Shown here one piece after another: positions 1-8,577 of a stretch of 64,000 nucleotides of DNA (positions are counted from its first letter, which is position 1; the number at the start of each line of letters is the position of its first letter). The DNA is from Bordetella petrii. Its GTDB lineage: Bacteria; Pseudomonadota; Gammaproteobacteria; Burkholderiales; Burkholderiaceae_B. The translations under genes and the position numbers were made by a program. The notes beneath the pieces were generated by a model. It was not told where the DNA came from and ran no database searches. It saw nothing but the letters and a program-made list of their open reading frames with translations. The stretch is from the NCBI RefSeq assembly GCF_017356245.1, contig NZ_JAFMZZ010000001.1, forward strand, positions 1,871,624 to 1,935,623. The letters are read 5' to 3'.

Positions 1-12
1 ATACGTACAAAT

Positions 13-27
13 GTTCGTATATAGAAC
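13..27. promoter_or_regulatory. Candidate IclR operator upstream of the HADH gene
   Basis: A short palindrome GTTC-N7-GAAC sits about 95 bases before the start of the dehydrogenase gene. The same arrangement occurs twice between the iclR-type gene and pcaI (4155-4188). That the IclR regulator binds here is inferred from the shared pattern. Confidence 0.5.
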
Positions 28-121
28 ATACTGATTCCCGGCCCGCGCGGGAATGCATGCTCGGCTGGGCGCGCTGCGCGCGTCTGGCCGCCCGGCGCGA
101 GCATCTCAAGAGCGTATCGAC

Positions 122-1054
122 ATGGATCTTCCTATCCAGAGCCTGGCCGTGGTCGGCGCGGGCGCCATGGGCAGCGGTATTGCGGCCCTGTTTGCCGCCA
201 AGGGGCTCGACGTGGTCCTGATCGACCCGGTGCCCGGCGCGCTGGAGCGCGCCGCCGGTGTCATCGACCGGCAGCTCGGGGTGTATGCCCCCGGCGCCGT
301 GGCCGAGACGCGGCGCCGCATCCGCATGGACGCCGGCCTGGAAGCGGCCTGTTCCTGCGACCTGGTCATCGAGGCCGTTCCCGAAAAACTGGAGCTCAAG
401 CGCGACGTGTTCGCGCGGCTGGACACGCTGTGCCGGCCCGAGACTATCTTCGCCACCAATACTTCGGGCCTGTCCATCAATGCCATCGCCCAAGCGGTCA
501 CGCGCCGCGACCGCTTCGTGGGCACGCATTTCTTCACTCCCGCCGACGTGATTCCGCTGGTCGAGGTGGTGCGCAACGACCACACCGCTCCGGCCACCGT
601 CGACACGGTGATGGCCGCGCTGCGCCATGTGGGCAAGCGCCCCGTGCTGGTCAACCGCGACATTCCCGGCTTTATCGCCAACCGCATCCAGCATGCGCTG
701 GCGCGCGAAGCGATGTCGCTGCTGGAAAAAGGCATCGCCAGCGCCGAAGATATCGACGAAGTGGTCAAGTGGAGCCTGGGCATCCGCCTGGCGCTGACCG
801 GGCCGCTGGAACAGCGCGACATGAACGGCCTGGACGTGCACCACGCCATCGCCACTTATCTGTATCCCGACCTGGAAAACCGCACGACCCCGTCGCCCCT
901 GCTGGCCGGCAAGGTCGCCAGCGGCCAGATCGGCGCCAAGGCCGGCAAGGGCTTCTACGACTGGCCAGCCGAACGCCGCGAGCAGGTGCTGCGCGACAAG
1001 AGCTCCGCCCTGGGCGACCTGGTGGACTGGCTCAATAGCCGGCAAGCCGATTGA
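122..1054 (+). CDS. 3-hydroxyacyl-CoA dehydrogenase family protein
   Basis: Predicted soluble NAD-dependent dehydrogenase of 310 residues that oxidises a 3-hydroxyacyl-CoA. The N-terminus carries the Rossmann motif VVGAGAMGSGIA, followed by THFFTPADVIPLVEVV and the C-terminal 6PGDH-like helical domain with NRDIPGFIANRIQ. The ATG at 122 is chosen because it lies just before the Rossmann strand; an upstream in-frame ATG at 53 would add 23 unconserved residues. It heads a group with an AtoE transporter and an SDR, suggesting beta-oxidation-like metabolism of a short acyl-CoA. The exact substrate cannot be read from the sequence. Confidence 0.88.
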   Translation: MDLPIQSLAVVGAGAMGSGIAALFAAKGLDVVLIDPVPGALERAAGVIDRQLGVYAPGAVAETRRRIRMDAGLEAACSCDLVIEAVPEKLELKRDVFARLDTLCRPETIFATNTSGLSINAIAQAVTRRDRFVGTHFFTPADVIPLVEVVRNDHTAPATVDTVMAALRHVGKRPVLVNRDIPGFIANRIQHALAREAMSLLEKGIASAEDIDEVVKWSLGIRLALTGPLEQRDMNGLDVHHAIATYLYPDLENRTTPSPLLAGKVASGQIGAKAGKGFYDWPAERREQVLRDKSSALGDLVDWLNSRQAD

Positions 1055-1168
1055 CCCCCATCCTATTCTTTTCAAACCCCTGACCCGGCGGGCCGCTGCG
1101 CCGGGCGGCCGCCACCGGCCGCGTGCCACGGCCCCCAACGGACACGCTTTACCGGAGCTGGAAGCAGC

Positions 1169-2506
1169 ATGAACAAACTGACGTCGTTTTTCACGGAGCT
1201 GATGCGCAAGTATCTGCCCGACCCCTTCGTATTCGCCATCGCGCTGACGCTGCTGACCGTGCTGATGGCCATGGGCATCGAGGGCCAGAGCCTGGGCCAG
1301 GTCACCCGTGAATGGGGCAAGGGCTTCTGGAGCCTGCTGGCCTTCACCACGCAGATGGCAGTGATCCTGGCCATGGGCTATGTGCTGGCCACCGCGCCGC
1401 TTACCGACCGCCTGCTGAACCGCATCGTCAGCCACGTGCACCAGCCGCGCACGGCCATCATCGTGGCCACTCTGGTGGGCGGCATCGGCAGCTACCTGAA
1501 CTGGGGTTTCGGCCTGGTCATCGGCGGCATCGTGGCCAAGAAACTGGCGTTGAAGGTCAAGGGCGTGCACTATCCGCTGATCATCGCGGCGGCCTACAGC
1601 GGCTTCACCATGTACGGCCTGGGCCTGTCGGCCAGCATTCCGGTGCTGATCGCCACGCCCGGCCACCCCATGGCCGACCAGATGGGCGTCATCCCGCTGT
1701 CGGAAACGATCTTCTCGGCGCCCATGCTGCTGACCAGCCTGGTCATCATCGTGACCTTGCCGCTGCTCAACGCCTGGCTGCATCCCCGCGGCGGCGACAA
1801 GGTCGTGGAAGTCGACCCCGCCATCGACAAGCCCACCGAAACCGCCGCGGCCGGCGACCTGATAGAACAGAACACCTTCGCCTCGAAGCTGAACAACAGC
1901 CGCCTGCTCAGCCTGGCGATCGGCCTGCTGGGCATGGCCTACGTGGCGTTCCACTTCATGGACGGCGGCTCGCTGGACCTGAACCTGATCAACTTCACCA
2001 TCCTGTTCCTGGGCGTGCTGCTGCTGGGCACGCCGGCCGCCTACGTGGCCAAGCTCAATGAAGGCATCAAGACCATCTCGGGCATCATCCTGCAGTACCC
2101 GTTCTACGCCGGCATCATGGCCATCATGGCCGGCTCGGGCCTGGTCAACACCATCTCGCACGTGTTCGTCGACGTGGCCTCGGCCGGCACCCTGCCGTTC
2201 TGGGGCCTGATCAGCTCGTTCTTCATCAACTTCTTCGCGCCCTCGGGGGGCGGCCACTGGGTGATCCAGGGCCCGTTCATGATCGACGCCGCCAAGGAAA
2301 TCGGCAGCTCGATCAGCCAGACCTCGATGTCGGTCATGCTGGGCAACGCCTGGAACGACCTGGTGCAACCCTTCTGGATCCTGCCCGCGCTGGCGCTCTC
2401 GAAGCTGAAGCTGCGCGACGTCATGGGCTACACCGTCATCATGATGCTGTGGGTGGGGCTGATCGACATCGTCGCCGTGCTCGCCTGGGGCATCCTGACC
2501 CACTAA
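1169..2506 (+). CDS. atoE: AtoE-type short-chain fatty acid transporter
   Basis: A 445-residue, very hydrophobic inner-membrane protein with about a dozen predicted membrane segments. It resembles the AtoE family of short-chain fatty acid permeases, with the conserved stretch FAPSGGGHWVIQGPF near residues 355-370. Placed between an acyl-CoA dehydrogenase and an SDR and close to a CoA-transferase, it probably imports the acid processed by the cluster. The symbol rests on family resemblance; the true substrate could be another small carboxylate. Confidence 0.85.
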   Translation: MNKLTSFFTELMRKYLPDPFVFAIALTLLTVLMAMGIEGQSLGQVTREWGKGFWSLLAFTTQMAVILAMGYVLATAPLTDRLLNRIVSHVHQPRTAIIVATLVGGIGSYLNWGFGLVIGGIVAKKLALKVKGVHYPLIIAAAYSGFTMYGLGLSASIPVLIATPGHPMADQMGVIPLSETIFSAPMLLTSLVIIVTLPLLNAWLHPRGGDKVVEVDPAIDKPTETAAAGDLIEQNTFASKLNNSRLLSLAIGLLGMAYVAFHFMDGGSLDLNLINFTILFLGVLLLGTPAAYVAKLNEGIKTISGIILQYPFYAGIMAIMAGSGLVNTISHVFVDVASAGTLPFWGLISSFFINFFAPSGGGHWVIQGPFMIDAAKEIGSSISQTSMSVMLGNAWNDLVQPFWILPALALSKLKLRDVMGYTVIMMLWVGLIDIVAVLAWGILTH

Positions 2507-2518
2507 AAGAGCATCGAT

Positions 2519-3247
2519 ATGAACAAAGCTCAGGCTTATCTGGTTACCGGCGGCAGCGCCGGCATCGGCGCCGCCATTGTGCGCGCGCTGCTCGACGCGG
2601 GCCACCGCGTGGTCAACATCGATTACCGCCTGCCCGCCAACCCGCCCGAAGGGCTGGTGTCGATCCAGGCCGACCTGACCGACGAAGCGCAAACCAGGGC
2701 CGCGGCCGCCCAGGCCACGCGCGACCACGCCATCGTGGGGCTGGTGAACAACGCCGGCGCCACCCGGCCCGGCACCGCCGACACCGCCACCCTGGCCGAC
2801 CTGGATTACGTCGTGGCGCTGCACCTGCGCACGGCGCTGATCCTGGTGCAGGCCGTGCTGCCCGACATGCGCGCGGCCGGCTTCGGCCGCATCGTGAACA
2901 TGTCGTCGCGCGCGGCGCTGGGCAAGCCCGACCGCGTGGTGTATTCGGCCACCAAGGCCGGCCTGGTGGGCATGACCCGCACGCTGGCCATGGAACTGGG
3001 CGGCGACGGCATTACCGTCAACGCCATCGGCCCCGGCCCCATCGCCACCGACCTGTTCCGCAACAGCAACCCCGACGGCGCCCCGCAGACGCAGCGCATC
3101 ATCAACAGCATCGTGGTCAAGCGCCTGGGCACGCCCGAAGACGTGGCGCGCGCCGCGATGTTCTTCCTGTCGCCCGACAACGGCTTCGTGACCGGGCAGA
3201 TGCTGTACGTGTGCGGCGGCACCACGCTGGGCGTGGCGCCGGTCTGA
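2519..3247 (+). CDS. SDR family oxidoreductase
   Basis: Classical short-chain dehydrogenase/reductase of 242 residues. Visible are the cofactor motif TGGSAGIG at residues 10-17, the NNAG motif (LVNNAGAT), and the catalytic S...YSATK (VVYSATKAG). It starts 12 bases after the atoE stop, so it is probably in the same transcript. It could be a 3-hydroxybutyrate dehydrogenase or 3-oxoacyl reductase; specificity is not visible. It ends about 40 bases from the convergent IclR gene. Confidence 0.88.
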   Translation: MNKAQAYLVTGGSAGIGAAIVRALLDAGHRVVNIDYRLPANPPEGLVSIQADLTDEAQTRAAAAQATRDHAIVGLVNNAGATRPGTADTATLADLDYVVALHLRTALILVQAVLPDMRAAGFGRIVNMSSRAALGKPDRVVYSATKAGLVGMTRTLAMELGGDGITVNAIGPGPIATDLFRNSNPDGAPQTQRIINSIVVKRLGTPEDVARAAMFFLSPDNGFVTGQMLYVCGGTTLGVAPV

Positions 3248-3286
3248 ATGAACGGCCGCGCCGCCTTCGCCCCCGGCCGCCGCGCC

Positions 3287-4132
3287 TCAGCGGCGCCGCA
3301 GCGCCTGGTCGATGTGTTCGGCCGCGCGGCGCAGCGGCGGCAGGAAGGCGTCCAGCATGGCCTCGCGCGAGTAGCGGTTGGCATGCCCGCTGACGTTCAT
3401 GGCGCCGATCACGCGGCCGCCCCGGTCGATGATGGGCACCGCCACCGACTGCAGGCCGGGTTCGAGCTCCTGCACCACGCAGGCATAGCCGTCGGCGCGC
3501 ACCTGCGCCAGAATGCGCTTGAGCCTGCCCGGGTCGGTGACCGTGTGCCGCGTCAGGGGGCGGATATCGCTGGCGGCCAGCACGCGGTCTTGTTCGGCCG
3601 GCGGCAGGCCGGCCAGCAGCACGCGGCCCATGGAAGTCACCCAGGCCGGCAGGCGGCTGCCCACCGACAGGTTGATGCTCATTACCTTGTGGGTGGACAG
3701 GCGCAGGATGTACACCACGTCGACGCCGTCCAGCACCGACACCGAGCACGATTCGCGCGTGGTCTCGGCCACCTCTTCCATGTAGGGCAGCGCCAGGTCC
3801 CACAGCGGCGTGGCCGACAAGTACGAATAGCCCAGTTCGAGAATGCGCGGAGTCAGCGCGAATTTGCGGTCTTCCACCGACACATAGCCCAGGTGGGCCA
3901 GGGTCAGCAGGATGCGGCGCGCGCCGGCGCGCGTCAGGCCGCAGGCGGCCGCCACTTCGGACAGCGTCATTTGCGGGCGCTGCGGGCCGAACGCCCGTAT
4001 CACCGACAGCCCGCGCGCGAACGACTGCACGTAGGTATCGCTGGGTTGCTGGGTTTCCTGCGTATCGATAGCCATGCGTGCGCCAACCCTGATCACCACC
4101 CGGGAACCCGCCAGGCGCATCCGCCTTGACAC
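3287..4132 (-). CDS. IclR family transcriptional regulator
   Basis: Regulator of about 260-281 residues. An N-terminal winged helix-turn-helix (ARGLSVIRAFGPQRPQMTLS, then EVAAACGLTRAGARRILLTL) precedes a C-terminal IclR effector domain with AMNVSGHANRYS. The GTG at 4132 gives the longest form; ATG at 4120 or 4075 are alternatives, and family alignment favours a start near MAIDTQ (4075). PcaR/PcaU-type IclR regulators commonly control beta-ketoadipate genes, and this gene is divergent from pcaIJ with two operator-like palindromes between them, so it is very likely their regulator. Confidence 0.88.
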   Translation of the reverse strand: MSRRMRLAGSRVVIRVGARMAIDTQETQQPSDTYVQSFARGLSVIRAFGPQRPQMTLSEVAAACGLTRAGARRILLTLAHLGYVSVEDRKFALTPRILELGYSYLSATPLWDLALPYMEEVAETTRESCSVSVLDGVDVVYILRLSTHKVMSINLSVGSRLPAWVTSMGRVLLAGLPPAEQDRVLAASDIRPLTRHTVTDPGRLKRILAQVRADGYACVVQELEPGLQSVAVPIIDRGGRVIGAMNVSGHANRYSREAMLDAFLPPLRRAAEHIDQALRRR

Positions 4133-4154
4133 TCCCAGGTCACCATGAAACGAT

Positions 4155-4188
4155 GTTCTTTAAAAGAACGAAAGTTCTAATAAAGAAC
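4155..4188. promoter_or_regulatory. Tandem IclR operator candidates between iclR and pcaI
   Basis: Two copies of GTTC-N7-GAAC at 4155-4169 and 4174-4188, exactly 19 bases apart, in an AT-rich patch between the divergent regulator and pcaI. Their spacing near two helical turns fits cooperative binding by a tetrameric IclR protein. A third copy lies at 13-27. Confidence 0.6.
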
Positions 4189-4222
4189 AAATTATGACAC
4201 GCCCTTTTTACTGCGGACACTC

Positions 4223-4912
4223 ATGATCTCAAAGCTCGTTGCAAACGCGGCAGCCGCCCTGGCGGACGTACCCGACGGCGCCACCGTCCTGATCGGCGGT
4301 TTCGGCACGGCCGGCCAGCCGATGGAACTGATCGACGCCCTGCTCGAACAAGGCGCGAAAGACCTCACCATCATCAACAACAACGCCGGCAACGGCACCA
4401 CCGGCCTGGCCGCGCTGCTGGGCGCGGGCCGCGTGCGCAAGATCATCTGCTCGTTCCCGCGCCAGGTCGATTCGCAGATCTTCGACGGCCTGTACCGCAG
4501 CGGCAAGGTCGAGCTGGAACTGGTGCCGCAGGGCAACCTGGCCGAGCGCATCCGCGCCGCCGGCGCCGGCATCGGCGCCTTCTTCACGCCCACCGGCTAC
4601 GGTACGCCGCTGGCCGACGGCAAGGAAGTCCGCGAGATCAATGGCCGCCATTACGTGCTTGAATACCCCCTGCATGCCGACTACGCGCTGATCAAGGCCG
4701 AACGCGGCGACCGCTGGGGCAACCTGGTGTACCGCAAGACGGCGCGCAACTTCGGGCCCATCATGGCCAGCGCCGCGCGCGTGGCGGTGGCCCAGGTGCG
4801 CCAGGTGGTCGAACTGGGCGAGCTCGATCCCGAAACCGTCGTCACCCCCGGTATCTTCGTCAAGCGCGTCGTGCAGATCGACGCCGCCCCGGCCGCCAAG
4901 GAGCAGCAATGA
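4223..4912 (+). CDS. pcaI: 3-oxoadipate CoA-transferase subunit A
   Basis: Alpha subunit (229 residues) of a type I CoA-transferase. The N-terminal GATVLIGGFGTAGQPMELI and the NNNAGNGTTGLAALL region are typical of PcaI/AtoD/ScoA. It overlaps the B-subunit gene by four bases. Neighbouring catC and pcaD genes favour the 3-oxoadipate:succinyl-CoA role over acetoacetate, although the AtoE transporter nearby leaves AtoD-like activity possible. Confidence 0.9.
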   Translation: MISKLVANAAAALADVPDGATVLIGGFGTAGQPMELIDALLEQGAKDLTIINNNAGNGTTGLAALLGAGRVRKIICSFPRQVDSQIFDGLYRSGKVELELVPQGNLAERIRAAGAGIGAFFTPTGYGTPLADGKEVREINGRHYVLEYPLHADYALIKAERGDRWGNLVYRKTARNFGPIMASAARVAVAQVRQVVELGELDPETVVTPGIFVKRVVQIDAAPAAKEQQ

Positions 4913-5553
4913 GCAGCAAACTGACCCGCGACCAGATCGCCGCCCGCGTCGCGCAAGACATTCCCGAAGGCGCCTACGTCAACCTGGGCATCGGCCTGCC
5001 CACGCTGGTGGCCAACCACCTGCCGGCCGACCGCGAAGTGATCCTGCATACCGAAAACGGCATGCTGGGCATGGGCCCCGCCCCCGCCAAGGGCCAGGAA
5101 GACTATGACCTGATCAACGCCGGCAAGCAGCCCGTTACCGAACTGCCGGGCTGCTCGTTCTTCCACCATGCCGATTCGTTCGCCATGATGCGCGGCGGCC
5201 ACCTGGACATCTGCGTGCTGGGCGCCTTCCAGGTGTCGCAGCGCGGCGACCTGGCCAACTGGCACACCGGCGCGCCCGACGCCATTCCGGCCGTGGGCGG
5301 CGCCATGGACCTGGCCATCGGCGCCAAAGACGTGTTCGTGATGATGGAACTGCTGACCCGCGACGGCCAGAGCAAGCTGGTGGCCGACTGCAGCTACCCG
5401 CTGACCGGCGTGCAGTGCGTGTCGCGCGTGTACACCGACCTGGCCGTCTTCGACATCGGCGCCGACGGCGTCACCGTCATCGACATGTTCGGCGACATGA
5501 GCGCCGACGAACTGCTGCGCCTGACCGGCCTGCCGCTGAAGTTTTCCCGCTGA
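4909..5553 (+). CDS. pcaJ: 3-oxoadipate CoA-transferase subunit B
   Basis: Beta subunit (214 residues) partnering the preceding gene. The motif YVNLGIGLPTLVANHL and the segment HTENGMLGMGP contain the conserved active-site glutamate of type I CoA-transferases. The ATG overlaps the pcaI stop, implying translational coupling. Together the two subunits activate 3-oxoadipate (or a similar 3-oxoacid) to its CoA ester; no thiolase (pcaF) is present in the window. Confidence 0.9.
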   Translation: MSSKLTRDQIAARVAQDIPEGAYVNLGIGLPTLVANHLPADREVILHTENGMLGMGPAPAKGQEDYDLINAGKQPVTELPGCSFFHHADSFAMMRGGHLDICVLGAFQVSQRGDLANWHTGAPDAIPAVGGAMDLAIGAKDVFVMMELLTRDGQSKLVADCSYPLTGVQCVSRVYTDLAVFDIGADGVTVIDMFGDMSADELLRLTGLPLKFSR

Positions 5554-5572
5554 ATACGATTGGAGATACCCC

Positions 5573-5848
5573 ATGCTTTTCATGGTCCAGATGCAAGTGA
5601 ACCTGCCCGTGGACATGCCCGCCGAACGCGCCGACAAGCTCAAGGCCGATGAAAAGGCCTTGGCGCAGCAGCTGCAGCGCGACGGCAAATGGCCGCACCT
5701 GTGGCGCGTGGCGGGCCGCTACGCCAACGTCAGCATCTTCGACGTGGCCAGCAACGACGAACTGCACCAGCTGCTGTCGTCGCTGCCGCTGTTTCCGTAC
5801 ATGGATATCCAGGTAACGGCGCTGGCGCGCCATCCCTCGGCCATCTGA
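5573..5848 (+). CDS. catC: Muconolactone delta-isomerase
   Basis: Small protein of 91 residues matching the usual length of CatC, starting MLFMVQMQVNLP and containing KWPHLWRVAGRYANVSIFD and LPLFPYMDIQVTALA. CatC converts muconolactone to 3-oxoadipate enol-lactone in the catechol branch of the beta-ketoadipate pathway. It lies 20 bases after pcaJ, with a GGAG-type ribosome-binding site. catA and catB are not in the window, so their products must come from elsewhere. Confidence 0.92.
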   Translation: MLFMVQMQVNLPVDMPAERADKLKADEKALAQQLQRDGKWPHLWRVAGRYANVSIFDVASNDELHQLLSSLPLFPYMDIQVTALARHPSAI

Positions 5849-5866
5849 GCCCCGCGCGAGCCCGCC

Positions 5867-6163
5867 ATGCCCTACATCATCGAAACCTTCGACAAGCCGG
5901 GCCACCAGGCCGTGCGCCAGCAGCAGCGCGCCGCGCACCTGGAATTCCTGGACGCCAACAAGCATCTGCTGCTGGCCTGCGGCGCCAAGCTGCACGACGA
6001 CGGCCAGGATGCCGGCGGCGGGCTGTACGTCGTGGATCTCGACACGCGCGAGGCCGCCGAAGCCTTCATCGCCGCCGACCCCTTCAGCCAGGCGGGCCTG
6101 TTCGAGCGCGTGGCCATCACGCGCTGGCGCAAAGCCTACGTCAACGGCCAGTGCCTGCTGTAA
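5867..6163 (+). CDS. YciI family protein
   Basis: A 98-residue ferredoxin-fold protein of the YciI/YCII type, related in fold to muconolactone isomerase. The terminal part has the family pattern AFIAADPFSQAGLFERVAIT followed by RWRKAYVNG. Its position between catC and pcaD suggests a lactone- or ring-processing auxiliary role, but YciI proteins have few proven functions and the reaction is unknown. Confidence 0.8.
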   Translation: MPYIIETFDKPGHQAVRQQQRAAHLEFLDANKHLLLACGAKLHDDGQDAGGGLYVVDLDTREAAEAFIAADPFSQAGLFERVAITRWRKAYVNGQCLL

Positions 6164-6190
6164 TGCGGGCCGCATCCCAGGAATCTTCTT

Positions 6191-6970
6191 ATGTCTTATG
6201 CTGACCTGAGCCAGGTACGCCTGTACTACGTCATCGACGGCCCCGCCGACGCCCCCGTGCTGGTGCTGTCGAATTCGCTGGGCACCTGCGCCGACATGTG
6301 GGCGCGCCAGGTGCCGGCGCTGTCGCAACACTTCCGCGTACTGCGCTACGACACGCGCGGCCACGGCAAATCGTCGGTGCCGGCGGGCGAATACAGCTTC
6401 GCGCAGCTGGCCGGCGACGTGGCCGAGCTGCTCGACCACCTGGACATCGCCCAGGCCGATTTCTGCGGCCTGTCGATGGGCGGCCCCACCGGGCTGCAGC
6501 TGGCGCTGGACCACCCGCAGCGCGTGCGCCGGCTGGTGCTCAGCAACACGGCGGCGCGCATCGGCAGTGTGGAAAGCTGGTCGGCGCGCATCGCGGCGGT
6601 GGCGCAGAACGGCCTGGAAAACATGGCGCCCGGCCTGGTCGAACGCTGGCTGTCGCCGGCGTTTCGCGCCGACAAGCCGGGCCTGACCCAGGTGCTGGTC
6701 GACATGCTGCGCCGCATTCCCGATGAAGGCTACAGCGGCAACTGCGCGGCCCTGCGCGATGCCGACCTGCGCGGCCGGCTGGGCGACATCAAGGCGCCCA
6801 CGCTGGTGATCGCCGGCACGCAAGACCCGGCGGCCACCCCGCAAGACGGCCGCGAGCTGGCCGCGGGCATCGCCGGCGCGCGCTACGTGGAACTGGACAC
6901 TTCGCACCTTTCCAACTGGGAACAACCGGAAGCCTACACCCGCGCGGTCGCCGACTTCCTTACGGAGTAA
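6191..6970 (+). CDS. pcaD: 3-oxoadipate enol-lactonase
   Basis: Alpha/beta hydrolase of 259 residues. The nucleophile elbow is FCGLSMGGPTG, the acid lies near AGTQDPAATP and the catalytic histidine in TSHLSNWEQPE. Length and motif spacing match PcaD, which hydrolyses 3-oxoadipate enol-lactone to 3-oxoadipate, the substrate of PcaIJ. It is cotranscribed with catC and yciI by spacing. Confidence 0.9.
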   Translation: MSYADLSQVRLYYVIDGPADAPVLVLSNSLGTCADMWARQVPALSQHFRVLRYDTRGHGKSSVPAGEYSFAQLAGDVAELLDHLDIAQADFCGLSMGGPTGLQLALDHPQRVRRLVLSNTAARIGSVESWSARIAAVAQNGLENMAPGLVERWLSPAFRADKPGLTQVLVDMLRRIPDEGYSGNCAALRDADLRGRLGDIKAPTLVIAGTQDPAATPQDGRELAAGIAGARYVELDTSHLSNWEQPEAYTRAVADFLTE

Positions 6971-6974
6971 GCCT

Positions 6975-8015
6975 ATGCAACGCTGGAAGCAACGTCCCGA
7001 AGGCTCGAACTGGGGCGACTACGGCCCCGACGACCAGCTGGGCCGGCTGAACCTGCTGACCGAAGCGCAGGTGCTCAAGGGCGCGCGCGAGATCCGCGCC
7101 GGCAAGACGTTCTGCCTGTCGCTGCCGCTGGACCTGCCGGGCGGCAATGTGCTGAACGCCCGCCGCCACCCGCCCCAGCTCAGCCCCACGCGGCTGCAGG
7201 ACACGCCGTACCTGAACTTCCCGCTGCGCAACCTGAACCCCGACGCGGTCGACGTGCTCAGCGACGACCAGGTGCTGCTGTCGATGCAGTACTCCACCCA
7301 ATGGGATTCGCTGGCCCACGTGGGCGCGCTGTTCGACGCCGACGGCGACGGCCGCGCCGAGCTTTGCTACTACAACGGCTACCGCGCCGGCGCGGACATC
7401 ATCGGGCCGGCCGACGCCGACCACGCCGGCTGCGGCTGCAACAGCGGCGGCCCCTCGGCCGCGCTGAAGCTGGGCGTGGAAAACCTGGCCTGGCAGGGCA
7501 TGCAGGGGCGCGGCGTGCTGCTCGACCTGGCGCGCCACTTCGGCACCGGGCGCACGCTGATCGGCCATGCCGAACTGATGCAGGTGCTGAAAGCCGACGG
7601 CATCGCCGTCGAATCCGGCGACATGCTGGTGCTGCGCACCGGGTTCGCCGAGAAAGTCGTCGAAATGGCCGGCCAGCCCGACCCCGATGTGCTGCACGCC
7701 TACGGCGCCGCCCTGGACGGCACCGACGCGGCCCTGCTGCAATGGATTACCGACAGCGGCATCGTGGCGATCTGCGCCGACAACTACGCGGTCGAGGCCT
7801 ACCCCGCGCGCGACCGCCAGGGGCCGCGCGCCATGCTGCCGCTGCACCACCACTGCCTGTTCAAGCTGGGCCTGCCGCTGGCCGAGCTGTGGTACCTGAA
7901 AGACCTGGCCGACTGGCTGCACGCCAACGGCCGGCGCCACTTCATGCTGACCGCCCCGCCGCTGCGCATGCCGCACGCCATCGGCTCGCCGGTCACGCCC
8001 ATCGCGACCGTGTAA
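6975..8015 (+). CDS. Cyclase family protein (kynurenine formamidase-like)
   Basis: A 346-residue protein of the metal-dependent cyclase/formamidase family, seen from STQWDSLAHVG around residues 110-120 and the middle segment GRGVLLDLARHFG. The usual HxGTHxDxP signature appears in the W-D-H variant found in larger members. It starts four bases after pcaD and ends the operon. Such enzymes hydrolyse amides or lactones; the substrate here is unknown, and it could feed an extra aromatic route into the beta-ketoadipate genes. Confidence 0.75.
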   Translation: MQRWKQRPEGSNWGDYGPDDQLGRLNLLTEAQVLKGAREIRAGKTFCLSLPLDLPGGNVLNARRHPPQLSPTRLQDTPYLNFPLRNLNPDAVDVLSDDQVLLSMQYSTQWDSLAHVGALFDADGDGRAELCYYNGYRAGADIIGPADADHAGCGCNSGGPSAALKLGVENLAWQGMQGRGVLLDLARHFGTGRTLIGHAELMQVLKADGIAVESGDMLVLRTGFAEKVVEMAGQPDPDVLHAYGAALDGTDAALLQWITDSGIVAICADNYAVEAYPARDRQGPRAMLPLHHHCLFKLGLPLAELWYLKDLADWLHANGRRHFMLTAPPLRMPHAIGSPVTPIATV

Positions 8016-8137
8016 CCGGCCGGCAGGCAGCTGCCTGCCCCGGTTGCCAGCTGACACACACTGCCGCGCCGCGCGCTTGCGCCATCGGGCGCGGCATTCT
8101 ATGGTGGAACACGGGCCATGCGCCCCGGAGGACCACC

Positions 8138-8470
8138 ATGAAAAAGATCCTGGCTTCGCTGGCGCTGGCGGCGGCGTCCGCCGCGGCCGCCGCCCAGAGC
8201 CTGCCGTACGGCGTGTCCATCGACAACCTGGCCGCCACCCGCCAGGCCGACGGCAGTTCGGTCATTACCGGCATCGTGTCCAACCACGGCGACAAGGCCG
8301 TGCAGGGCCTGACGGTTACTTTTGTGCTGTACGACGCCCAGGGCCGCGAAGTCGGCCGCACCACGGGGCGGCGCGACACCGCCCTGGCGCCCGGGGAAAA
8401 CTGGCAGGTGCTGGCCACCACTCCGCACGCCTTCACGCGCTTTACCGCCATGGACATCAAGGCCCAATAA
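8138..8470 (+). CDS. Secreted FxLYD-like beta-sandwich protein
   Basis: A 110-residue protein with a clear signal peptide (MKKILASLALAAASAAAAAQ) and a single FxLYD-like immunoglobulin-fold domain (GIVSNHGDKAVQGLTVTFVL, YDAQGREVG). It has its own Shine-Dalgarno (CGGAGGA) and stands between two unrelated genes. The function is unknown; members are small periplasmic or lipoprotein-like proteins. Confidence 0.75.
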   Translation: MKKILASLALAAASAAAAAQSLPYGVSIDNLAATRQADGSSVITGIVSNHGDKAVQGLTVTFVLYDAQGREVGRTTGRRDTALAPGENWQVLATTPHAFTRFTAMDIKAQ

Positions 8471-8577
8471 GCCCGCGCCGGCCGCCGCCCGCAAGCCGGG
8501 GGCCGCCCAGTAGCCTGTAAGGGTGGTGTGGGAAAATGGCAGGGTACCCACCCCATAACAACAAAAGGACACGTCCC

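Noticed and set aside
4681..5688. Long minus-strand open frame opposite pcaIJ
   Set aside because: It is the mirror frame of GC-rich coding DNA, with a His/Gln/Gly/Ala-rich product and no domain.
5477..6925. 482-codon minus-strand frame opposite catC-yciI-pcaD
   Set aside because: All three plus-strand genes have clear families and the antisense product is low complexity.
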